DNA from: an uncultured Spirochaetaceae bacterium
GTDB taxonomy: Bacteria; Spirochaetota; Spirochaetia; Treponematales; UBA12059
Direction: 5' to 3'
Length of the DNA stretch: 6,428 bases
NCBI GenBank assembly: GCA_938004315.1
Contig: CALKWG010000478.1
Span: 1-6,428, forward strand
This document shows, one piece after another, positions 1 to 6,182 of the stretch (positions are counted from its first letter, which is position 1; each line of letters begins with the position of its first letter). A model generated the notes under the pieces. The model was not told the DNA's origin. It was given only the letters and a program-made list of their open reading frames with translations, and did not search any database. A program made the translations under genes and the position numbers.

Positions 1-621
1 ATAATCTTTATTCTCTTCGTCGACCATGAAGCGCCTGAGCCAAATGGCGTACCAGGCCAGCCCGGAGAGCGACATGGAGATGCCCGGGAGTATCCAGGAT
101 TCGGGGCGGTCCTCGTAGAATACCATCGGCAGGCCGAGGAGGGCCGAGACGCCGATCTGTATGAAGAACAGGTAGATGAGGCTCGGGACGGCGCGGACGA
201 GCACGACGTAGGCGGTGCCCAGGCCGTCGACGAGGCCGTCCTTGTAGCGGGCCATGGCGACCCCGAGCCAGAGCCCGAGGCTCATCGATATGCCTATGCC
301 GGCGAGGCCGAACCAGAGGCTGTACGGTACCTTCTGCGCGATGATCTCCGTTATGGGGGTCCGCGGGTAGACGGTGATCGAGCGCCCCAGGTCGCCGCGG
401 GCGGCGCCGGCGACGAAGCGTCCGAACTGGACGAGGGGGCCGTCGAGCACGCCCAGGCTGCGCAGGTACGCGGTCCTGGCCGCCTCGTCCATGTTGATGT
501 AGTCGTCGCGGGTGAAGTAGCCGGTCTTGGGCATGAGCTGCAGGAGCATGAAGACCGCCAGCAGCACCATGGCCACCGTGACGAGCGACTGCGCGAAACG
601 CTTTAGGATATATCGGGTCCT
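1..621 (-). CDS. Peptide ABC transporter permease, OppB/DppB type (partial; no normal start codon)
   Basis: This is the first membrane subunit of an Opp/Dpp-type peptide importer and would form the inner-membrane channel with a second permease. The frame reads openly from 636 to the window edge, which cuts it at about 207 codons. Visible parts are a basic N-terminus TRYILKRF running into a first membrane helix (residues about 9-30, ending QLMP), a periplasmic stretch with GDLGRSITVYPRTPITEII, and further hydrophobic segments near 100-122, 135-165 and 180-194. It ends in RRFMVDEENKDY, which leads into the conserved cytoplasmic loop that contacts the ATPase. E. coli OppB and DppB begin similarly (M-L-K/Q-F-I-F/L-K/R-R). 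The expected start position, 619-621, reads AGG rather than ATG. The first ordinary in-frame starts are GTG at 574-576 and ATG at 568-570, which fall inside helix 1 and lack a good ribosome site. The family call is firm; the start is unresolved. Confidence 0.88.
472..488. repeat. 17-base direct repeat, copy inside the permease gene
   Basis: The plus-strand sequence ggtcctggccgcctcgt occurs here and again, identically and in the same orientation, at 616-632. This copy lies inside the permease gene and encodes the end of NMDEAART. The two copies are 144 bases (48 codons) apart, so they are in the same reading frame. The core GAGGCGGCC is a favoured Glu-Ala-Ala spelling that recurs elsewhere in the window, so part of the match could be codon bias. 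Confidence 0.7.
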
Positions 622-632
622 GGCCGCCTCGT
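616..632. repeat. 17-base direct repeat, copy over the permease start region
   Basis: This copy is identical to 472-488. On the minus strand it covers the GAGG ribosome-site candidate (627-630) and the AGG triplet (619-621) that stands where the permease start codon is expected. A stop codon (TAA, 637-639) lies just upstream in the same frame, so no earlier start is possible. Confidence 0.7.
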
Positions 633-656
633 GTGCTTAAGGATTCGTCGACGGAT

Positions 657-681
657 CGGCCGCCCGGCTGGCGGGCGGCCG
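657..681 (-). other. GC-rich stem-loop between binding-protein and permease genes (second hairpin)
   Basis: Bases 657-666 pair perfectly with 672-681, giving a 10-base-pair GC stem with a 5-base loop. In the transcribed (minus) direction it is not followed by a run of T, so it does not look like an intrinsic terminator. A hairpin in this place, after the binding-protein gene and before the membrane genes of an ABC operon, often protects the upstream mRNA from 3' decay or lowers downstream expression. That role is inferred here. Confidence 0.6.
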
Positions 682-693
682 TCTTTAAGGACG

Positions 694-717
694 GGTCGCG
701 GCGGCGCGGCCGCGACC
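694..717 (-). other. GC-rich stem-loop just after the binding-protein stop (first hairpin)
   Basis: Bases 694-702 (ggtcgcggc) pair perfectly with 709-717 (gccgcgacc), giving a 9-base-pair stem with a 6-base loop. It begins about 10 bases after the binding-protein stop codon. No T run follows in the minus direction. With the hairpin at 657-681 it forms a tandem pair filling much of the roughly 105-base gap before the permease. Confidence 0.6.
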
Positions 718-726
718 GGTTACGCA

Positions 727-2625
727 TTATTTCTTCATCGCCTCGAGCTCTTTATAGAACTCGGACTTGAGCCGCTCGTAGCGCTCGGCCGTGACCGGCT
801 CGGACTCTACGATCATGCCCTTGTACTTGAAGCGGGTCGTGCCGAAGCCGCCGCGCGGGTAGGTGAAGGGCACGGCCTTGGTCATGGTATACGCTCCGCC
901 GCCCATCTGGAAGGGCAGGACGTAGGCGCGGTCCAGGAAGAGCCGCTCGGCCTGGGAGAAGAGCTGGTAGCGCTTGGACAGCTCGTTCTCGGCCTCGGCC
1001 TGCTTGACCAGGGCGTCGAACTCGGGGTCGGACCATTCGCCGTCGTTGACGCCGCCGCGGGTCACGAGCCGGCCGAGCTGGGCTACGGGGTCGGCGAAGC
1101 CGAAGCGGAAGCTGTCGTAGGTAAGGTCGAAGCGGCGCGGCTTCACCACGTCGTTGAACTTGTCGTCGACGTAGGTACCCAGGATTACCTCGACGTTCTG
1201 CGCGCCGAAGACGTCCTTGATCATGGCCTGGAAGAGCAGGGCGAGCTTGGTGTCGGTGCTATCGGTGCTATGGACGTAGAGGAGCTGCAGGGGCAGCTTG
1301 CCGTCCACGGCGAATTCGCCTATCGGCTTCATGTTCACGGTAGCCGGGGCGACGCCCTCGATGGTCCCGGCGCCGTCGGTCAGCTCGGCGACGGCCTTGG
1401 CGAAGTACTCGCGGGCCTTGGCCGGGTCGTAGTAATTGCCGCGGGCCTTGAGCTCCTTGACGGCGGGGTAGTCGGTATAGTCGGTCCCCTTCTCGTCGAA
1501 GATGACTTCCTCGGGCACGACGGTGTTCCGTAGGAGGCTGGCGGGGCGGTAGGGGTCGTAGAGCTCGAGGAGCTTCACGCGGTCGATGCCGTGGTACAGG
1601 GCCTTGCGGAAATTCTCGTTATTCACGAAGGCCTTGAACTCGGGGTTATCGCTCGTGAAGTTGGGGATGAACCAGTAGGTGACGCTGGAGGTCTCGGCCG
1701 GGAAGACGAATTTGGCCCACTGGCCGCCCTCGAGGGCCTTGACCTTGTCGGCCTGCAGGCCGGTCGCCGACAGCTCGCCGCGGGTGAACATCTGGACGCT
1801 GACCGTGGGGTCGGCGACTTTCTGCATGCTGATCGTAGCCACGAGCGCGTTGGCCTTGTCCCAATACTGGTCGTTCCTCTGGAGCACGATCTGCTTGTCG
1901 CGCTGCCAGTCGGCCAGGTAGTAGGCGCCGGAATAGAGGAGGCGCTCTTTGGCGGTGCCGAAATTCTCCTTGCCGACCTGGTCCATGAAGGCCTTCTCCA
2001 CGGGGAAGAAGAGCTCGGTGACGAGGTAAGAGAGGAAATACGGGGTCGGCGCCGCGAGGCGATAGCTCACCGTGTACTGGTCGGGCGCCGAGACGCCGAC
2101 GTCCTTCTCGAAGGCGGCCATGACCTCGTCGCGGGTCTTGCCGATATCCTTGCCGTCGTCGATGTCCAAGAGGTCGTAATAATAGTTATTGAGGCCGGCT
2201 ATGACGCGGCGGATAGTAGAGACGTTACGGATGCCGTTCTTAGGGTCGGCGACGTAGCGCAGGCCCTCGACGAAGTCGTCGGCGGTCACTTCCCACTGCG
2301 TGGGCTTGCCCGTATGGTCCACCCACTTCGCGCCCTTGCGGAGCTTGAAGGTCCACTCTTTATAGTCGGCGCTGTGCGTCCAGGATTCGGCCAGCGAGGG
2401 GACGAAGCGGCCGAAGCGGTCGTTCTCGACGAGCCCGTCCTGGGTATTGGCCGCCACGCGCTGCGAGGTGGAGTCCAGGAGCAAGAAGTAGTTGAGGGTC
2501 TTCGCCTCGGTGGTGTAGGTGGTCGCGTAGCGGTCGACGGTCTTGCGAGCCCCGCCGCACGAGGCCAAGGCCCCGATGGCCAGCGCGGCTAAAGCCGCTA
2601 CGCCTACGAAGGTAATGCGTTTCAT
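727..2625 (-). CDS. Peptide ABC transporter substrate-binding lipoprotein (family 5, OppA/DppA-like)
   Basis: This is an extracytoplasmic solute-binding protein that would capture peptides and hand them to the permease encoded just downstream. The product is 632 residues, somewhat longer than E. coli OppA (about 540). It begins with a lipoprotein signal: MKR, a hydrophobic stretch, then the lipobox L-A-S-C with Cys23 as the probable lipidated residue. Family 5 features follow: GLVENDRFGRFVPSLAESW near 64-82, EWTFKLRKGAKW near 90-101, TADDFVEGLRYV near 114-125, then SGAYYLADWQ and LQRNDQYWDK, and a C-terminal half with QAERLFLDRAYVLPF. The ATG at 2623-2625 was chosen because it starts the signal peptide and has a strong ribosome site nine bases upstream; the frame stays open for 29 more codons upstream without a sensible N-terminus. 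A sigma-54-type promoter lies about 80-100 bases upstream. Neighbouring peptidases suggest beta-aspartyl peptides as ligand, which the sequence alone cannot prove. Confidence 0.93.
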   Translation of the reverse strand: MKRITFVGVAALAALAIGALASCGGARKTVDRYATTYTTEAKTLNYFLLLDSTSQRVAANTQDGLVENDRFGRFVPSLAESWTHSADYKEWTFKLRKGAKWVDHTGKPTQWEVTADDFVEGLRYVADPKNGIRNVSTIRRVIAGLNNYYYDLLDIDDGKDIGKTRDEVMAAFEKDVGVSAPDQYTVSYRLAAPTPYFLSYLVTELFFPVEKAFMDQVGKENFGTAKERLLYSGAYYLADWQRDKQIVLQRNDQYWDKANALVATISMQKVADPTVSVQMFTRGELSATGLQADKVKALEGGQWAKFVFPAETSSVTYWFIPNFTSDNPEFKAFVNNENFRKALYHGIDRVKLLELYDPYRPASLLRNTVVPEEVIFDEKGTDYTDYPAVKELKARGNYYDPAKAREYFAKAVAELTDGAGTIEGVAPATVNMKPIGEFAVDGKLPLQLLYVHSTDSTDTKLALLFQAMIKDVFGAQNVEVILGTYVDDKFNDVVKPRRFDLTYDSFRFGFADPVAQLGRLVTRGGVNDGEWSDPEFDALVKQAEAENELSKRYQLFSQAERLFLDRAYVLPFQMGGGAYTMTKAVPFTYPRGGFGTTRFKYKGMIVESEPVTAERYERLKSEFYKELEAMKK

Positions 2626-2634
2626 GGAATATCG

Positions 2635-2641
2635 CCTCCTT
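2635..2641 (-). promoter_or_regulatory. Strong ribosome binding site of the binding-protein gene
   Basis: On the minus strand this reads AAGGAGG, a near-perfect Shine-Dalgarno sequence, 9 bases before the ATG at 2623-2625. It decides the start of the lipoprotein gene against the upstream in-frame extension. Confidence 0.85.
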
Positions 2642-2707
2642 AAGGTTCCCATGCAGTGGCGGCGGCGGGCCGTCGTTTCCTCAGCCGAGGCCGCTCTTGA
2701 ACTACTA

Positions 2708-2724
2708 TGCAAAAGCCGTACCAG
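2708..2724 (-). promoter_or_regulatory. Sigma-54 (-24/-12) promoter for the transporter operon
   Basis: The minus strand reads CTGGTACGGCTTTTGCA. Against the consensus YTGGCACGrNNNTTGCW it differs at one defined position (T for C after TGG). The GG and GC doublets are separated by exactly 10 bases, the spacing sigma-54 holoenzyme requires. The element sits 23 bases past the cyanophycinase stop codon, in the gap before the binding-protein gene. It predicts a transcript start near 2697 and a leader of about 70 bases ending at the ATG at 2625. A sigma-54 activator gene lies two genes upstream, so activation by that protein is likely but inferred. Confidence 0.8.
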
Positions 2725-2747
2725 GTTGCTTGAATAATCGACCGGCG

Positions 2748-3959
2748 CTAAAGATTTATGCTGACCGGTATAAGGTCCACGACGGCGTCGGCGAAGGCGA
2801 CGCGCTCATCCTCCGCCAGATAGGCGCCTTGGCCTCCCGGGGCTTTGGCGAAGCGGAGCTCCCAGGCGAAAGGCCGCCCGTCCAGCTCCTCGATGAGGTA
2901 GCCGCGGACATAGGGCCGACCCGCCTCGTCGCGCCGTAAGGCCGCCTCGTCGTTGTCGAAGAGCAGGCGCCCGACGAAGCGGGCTAGGTCGCCGTAGGGC
3001 GAGAGGGGACCCGAGGCGATCGGGTCGGGGAGGGCGAAGGCGGGCCTGAGCTCGGCTAGGGCACGCTTGCCTTCGAAGCGCGGCCGGCGCGCCGCGGCGT
3101 CCCAGCGGTCGCCGGGCAGGAGGTAATGCAGCCTGACGCCGCGTATGGCGGCGCGGCCGGCGCCGGCGGGAGCTTCGCCCCGGCCGCTCGGCATCGCCGT
3201 CTCGGTCGCCTCGGAGGCGTCCACGACGTAGGCGCCGGCCGCGCCGATGACTTCGAAGCCGCCGTTTAAGGCGTCGGCGTCGAGCGCGCTGTCCTCGGCG
3301 ACGCCGATGCCGAGCTTGCGGCCCTTAGGGTCGTCAAAGACGGCCCGGATGAGCCTACCGAGGCGGGCTCGGGCGTCGAAATGCTGGTCGACGATGGCGA
3401 AGGGGTAGAAACCCAGGCCCGGGCAGGTCCAGAGCGCCCGCTCGATCTCGGAGGCGCCCGGGCCGTCGGCCTTGGGGAGGCTTAGGGCGCCGAAGCTGGT
3501 GCCCCCGCCGATCATGGGGTCGCTCATTACGGCGGCGCCGGCGCTGGTGCCGCCTATGGCCATGCCGAGGGCTAGGCGCTCGCGTATACGCGCTAGAAGC
3601 GGCGACTCGGCGCCGTCGGGGCCGAAAAGGAGGCGCATGATAGCGTTCTGGTCGCCGCCCGATATCCAGAGGCCGTCGGCCGCCCCGAGCGCGTCGAGAT
3701 TATGGGGCGCCCAGGCCCCGCGCTCCCAGCCGGGCATGGCCTCGGAGACTTCCAGGGCGGCGACGTGTTCGGAGGCTACCCCGAGCCGGCCCAGGGCCGC
3801 GCGCGCGCGCGCGACGGCTCGCTCGGGCTCGGCGGTGGCTGCCGGGAGGACGGCGAAGCGCTTATCGGCGCCGCCTGAGCGCAGGATGAAGCGTGCGAAG
3901 ACCTCGTCTTCGTGGGCGGCGAGCGCGCCGCCGGCTATGATTAAGCTTCCCGTTTGCAT
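2748..3959 (-). CDS. cphB: Cyanophycinase-family peptidase (S51), cytoplasmic, with C-terminal extension
   Basis: This is a serine peptidase of family S51. Cyanophycinases in this family cut multi-L-arginyl-poly-L-aspartate to beta-Asp-Arg dipeptides. The product is 403 residues. Visible family motifs are SGGDQN (100-105), the nucleophile elbow GGTSAGAAVMSDPM (136-149) with Ser139, the VDQHF block (190-194) with His193, and GIGVAEDSAL (217-226) with Glu222. These correspond to the Ser, His and Glu triad described for the family. Intracellular CphB is about 270 residues; here residues from about 275 on (GVRLHYLLPGD and beyond) form a C-terminal extension with no assigned function. No signal peptide is present, so it should act in the cytoplasm, unlike secreted CphE enzymes. 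The ATG at 3957-3959 was chosen because AAGGAA lies 6 bases upstream; a TTG 18 codons earlier lacks support. It follows the regulator gene by 66 bases. Action on cyanophycin itself, rather than on another peptide, is inferred. Confidence 0.87.
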   Translation of the reverse strand: MQTGSLIIAGGALAAHEDEVFARFILRSGGADKRFAVLPAATAEPERAVARARAALGRLGVASEHVAALEVSEAMPGWERGAWAPHNLDALGAADGLWISGGDQNAIMRLLFGPDGAESPLLARIRERLALGMAIGGTSAGAAVMSDPMIGGGTSFGALSLPKADGPGASEIERALWTCPGLGFYPFAIVDQHFDARARLGRLIRAVFDDPKGRKLGIGVAEDSALDADALNGGFEVIGAAGAYVVDASEATETAMPSGRGEAPAGAGRAAIRGVRLHYLLPGDRWDAAARRPRFEGKRALAELRPAFALPDPIASGPLSPYGDLARFVGRLLFDNDEAALRRDEAGRPYVRGYLIEELDGRPFAWELRFAKAPGGQGAYLAEDERVAFADAVVDLIPVSINL

Positions 3960-4025
3960 GGAGAGTTCCTTGATAAATGGATTAAAATGGCAAAAGGCGC
4001 CATAAAAGGCCAATAATAGCCATAA
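3960..4025 (-). promoter_or_regulatory. AT-rich intergenic region with repeats before the cyanophycinase gene
   Basis: This 66-base gap is markedly AT-rich compared with its GC-rich neighbours. It contains the ribosome site AAGGAA (3966-3971, minus strand). On the plus strand there are related short units aaaatggc (3984-3991), aaaaggcg (3992-3999), aaaaggcc (4004-4011) and aatagcca (4015-4022). A small dyad pairs 3987-3991 (atggc) with 3999-4003 (gccat), flanked by A runs on one strand and T runs on the other, which could be a weak terminator or attenuator. A TATTAT hexamer (minus strand, 4013-4018) could be a -10 box, but no convincing -35 accompanies it. A regulatory role is plausible, the kind uncertain. 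Confidence 0.35.
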
Positions 4026-6182
4026 CTAGAGTAGGCGGACTAAACGCTTACCGAGGGGCGTCAGGCGCGTACCGCCGCGGCCGCGGTTGGACTCGACGTA
4101 GCCGCGGACGGCCAGGCGTTCGATGGCCGCTCGGGCGCTCCCCGGACCCAAGAGCAGCCCTTCGGCCTTGGCTCGCTCGGCCACGGTCTGCCGCCCGGCG
4201 CTGCCGCCGCGGCTTTCGTACTCGGCTATGATGAGCAAGGCGTAGCGCTCCGCCTCGTCGAGCTCCTCGCCTTCGCAGGCCTCCGGGGCTCCGTCGACCG
4301 CTTCGACGCGGAGCGCCGAGTCGCCGGACGCGAAGGCCGAGCCGGGCGCGAAGGCCCGCCCGAAGGGCGATTTCCGCTTGCCCGCGCCGCCGGACGGCGT
4401 ATACGGCGCGGTCCGGTATAGGCCCGGGCTCCCGCTCTCGAAGTAGGCGGGTTCGGGCAGGTCGGCGGCCGTCAGGCGCGAGCCTTCGCGGACGGCCAGC
4501 ATGTAGGTGAGGGCGTTCCGTAACTCGCGCACGTTGCCCGGCCAGTCGCGCGCGGCTAGGGCGTCCAGGACCTCGGGCGCTACGTAGACGTCGCGGCAGC
4601 CCTCCAGCGACAGGATGCGGCGGACTAAGGCGGCTATGTCCTGCGGGCGCTCGCGAAGGGACGGGATGCGTATCCACCCCATCTTCAGGCGGAAGTAGAG
4701 GTCTTCGCGGAAGCTACCGCGCCGGGCCTTCTCAAGGAGGTCCTCCTTGGTGGCGGCTATGATGCGCACGTCCACGCGCTTGATGTCGGCGCCGCCGACG
4801 CGCATGATCTCCTTTTCTTGAAGAGCGCGGAGTAGTCGGGTCTGCACCTTGGCCGAGATATTGCCGATCTCGTCGAGGAAGAGCGTACCGCCGTCGGCTA
4901 GCTCGAATAGGCCGGCCTTGCCGCCCTTCCTGGCCCCGGTAAAAGCGCCCTCCTCGTAGCCGAAGAGCTCGCTCTCGATGAGGTCGTCGGAGAGCGCGCC
5001 TAAGTCCACCGCCAGGAAGGGGCCGGCGGCGCGGGCGCTCGCGGCGTGGATGGCGGAGGCGAAGAGCTCCTTGCCCGTGCCGCTCTCGCCGTTGATCAGG
5101 ATGGACAGGTCGGTGGCGGCCAGGCGCTCGGCGATGCGCTTGGCGCGCCGCAGGGGCTCCGACTCGCCTATGATATCGTCCATGGTCCACTTCGCGACGT
5201 GGCCGCGCCGACGGTACTCGCGGCCCAGGCGCGCGGCCTCCGCCGCCTCGTCGCCTTCGCCGCGGAAGACGGCCACGGTGTGCCCGCCGCCGCCTAGGTC
5301 GAAGCGGCGGACCACCACGGGCCCCGAGGGCAGCTTGAAGACCGCCTCGTCCTCGCCGCAGCGGCATTCCAGGAACTCCAGGAGCTCCTTCTGCCGCACG
5401 GCCGCGGCCAGGCCGCCGCCCACCGGCGAGGGGCCGCGCAGGGCTAAGAGCTCGCGGAGCTCCTCGTTGCAGACCGAGATGCGCCCGCCCTCGTCGTAGA
5501 CGAGTATGCCGTGCCGGAGGCTGTCGATGACTGAGCCCAGGTGCCCGGACAGGCGCCGCGCCTCCTCGTTGGAGCGCGCCAGGCGGCGGGCCAGGCTGAC
5601 GATCTTGGCCAGATAGCGGCGCGAGTACTGGCCGAGCTCCACGTTGGTGATGCCCAGGCGCCCGAGTATCTCGGCTATGGTGCCGAAGTCGTAGATTCGT
5701 ACGCCTATGTCGATGACTTGGTCCGCGCCCGTCGGCACGAGCTCGGGCTCGCCGGCCACCACCGCGACGCGGTACTCAGGCGGCGCCGGCTCAAGGCCGG
5801 GGTGCCAGGGCAGCCAGGCCACGGCGTCCAGGCCTAAGTCGAGGAGGCTGTCTACGCAGTCGCGGGCGGTCTCCGCCCGGTCGTTGACGAAGAGCGCCTT
5901 GGTGCCCGGCGGCAGGGCGACGACTTCCTCCAGGCGGTCGCAGTCGACGATGCGCCTGGCCACGATGGGCTCGGCGCCCGGCGGGAGGAAGCCCAGCTCC
6001 ACAAGCTCGTCGCGTACGAGCTCGCTGGAGAGCACGATGAGCTCGGCGTCCACCGGCGACGAGAGGCCTTCGGTCACCCAATACGCGCGGAGGTCGGCCC
6101 GCGAGCCGACGAACTCGGCCAGCTGGGCCTTGAGCGCGCGGGCCGTGCGCTCGCCGCCGGCGACCAGGGCGACGCTCGTCAC
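4026..6182 (-). CDS. Sigma-54-dependent transcriptional activator with PAS domain and winged-helix C-terminus
   Basis: This is an enhancer-binding protein that would use ATP hydrolysis to open promoters held by sigma-54 RNA polymerase. The product is 718 residues. Residues 1 to about 200 look like a sensor domain of alternating strands and helices that I cannot assign to a named ligand-binding family. A PAS-like segment follows near 213-305 ([24 protein letters not shown]). The AAA+ core spans about 335-575: Walker A GESGTGKE (365-372), the sigma-54 contact loop GAFTGA (412-417), Walker [11 protein letters not shown] (431-440), REDLYFRL (492-499) and WPGNVREL (547-554). After a Gly/Ser/Pro-rich linker (about 580-640), residues 641-718 resemble a winged helix ([29 protein letters not shown]) instead of the usual Fis-type domain. 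The GTG start at 6180-6182 overlaps the iadA stop by 4 bases, with GAGGG 9 bases upstream, so the two genes are translationally coupled. It probably controls the peptide-uptake operon downstream. Confidence 0.93.
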   Translation of the reverse strand: MTSVALVAGGERTARALKAQLAEFVGSRADLRAYWVTEGLSSPVDAELIVLSSELVRDELVELGFLPPGAEPIVARRIVDCDRLEEVVALPPGTKALFVNDRAETARDCVDSLLDLGLDAVAWLPWHPGLEPAPPEYRVAVVAGEPELVPTGADQVIDIGVRIYDFGTIAEILGRLGITNVELGQYSRRYLAKIVSLARRLARSNEEARRLSGHLGSVIDSLRHGILVYDEGGRISVCNEELRELLALRGPSPVGGGLAAAVRQKELLEFLECRCGEDEAVFKLPSGPVVVRRFDLGGGGHTVAVFRGEGDEAAEAARLGREYRRRGHVAKWTMDDIIGESEPLRRAKRIAERLAATDLSILINGESGTGKELFASAIHAASARAAGPFLAVDLGALSDDLIESELFGYEEGAFTGARKGGKAGLFELADGGTLFLDEIGNISAKVQTRLLRALQEKEIMRVGGADIKRVDVRIIAATKEDLLEKARRGSFREDLYFRLKMGWIRIPSLRERPQDIAALVRRILSLEGCRDVYVAPEVLDALAARDWPGNVRELRNALTYMLAVREGSRLTAADLPEPAYFESGSPGLYRTAPYTPSGGAGKRKSPFGRAFAPGSAFASGDSALRVEAVDGAPEACEGEELDEAERYALLIIAEYESRGGSAGRQTVAERAKAEGLLLGPGSARAAIERLAVRGYVESNRGRGGTRLTPLGKRLVRLL

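Noticed and set aside
657..717. The paired hairpins as intrinsic terminators.
   Set aside because: Neither stem is followed by a T run in the transcribed direction, and the gene on the far side is the next subunit of the same transporter.
8..727. A minus-strand frame of 239 codons over the permease region.
   Set aside because: Its product is an Arg/Pro/His-rich composition typical of an out-of-frame reading. Another minus-strand frame gives a clear OppB/DppB permease in the same bases.
631..2592. Long open frames on the plus strand (631-1533 and 1591-2592) opposite the binding-protein gene.
   Set aside because: Their translations are Gly/Leu/Val/Glu-rich with no family features. They are mirror frames produced by the biased codons of the well-supported minus-strand lipoprotein gene.
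2626..2712. A 29-codon upstream extension of the binding-protein gene.
   Set aside because: It would place charged sequence before a clear lipoprotein signal peptide and would overlap the sigma-54 promoter. The ATG at 2623-2625 has a near-perfect ribosome site.
3960..4013. An upstream TTG start for the cyanophycinase gene.
   Set aside because: The extra 18 residues resemble no S51 N-terminus, and the ATG at 3957-3959 has its own ribosome site and begins directly with the first strand of the fold.
3985..4025. Sigma-54 promoter candidates in the gap before the cyanophycinase gene (TGGC...GGCC and ATGGC...TTGCC on the minus strand).
   Set aside because: The GG to GC spacing is 9 or 8 bases, not the required 10, and the flanking bases match the consensus poorly.
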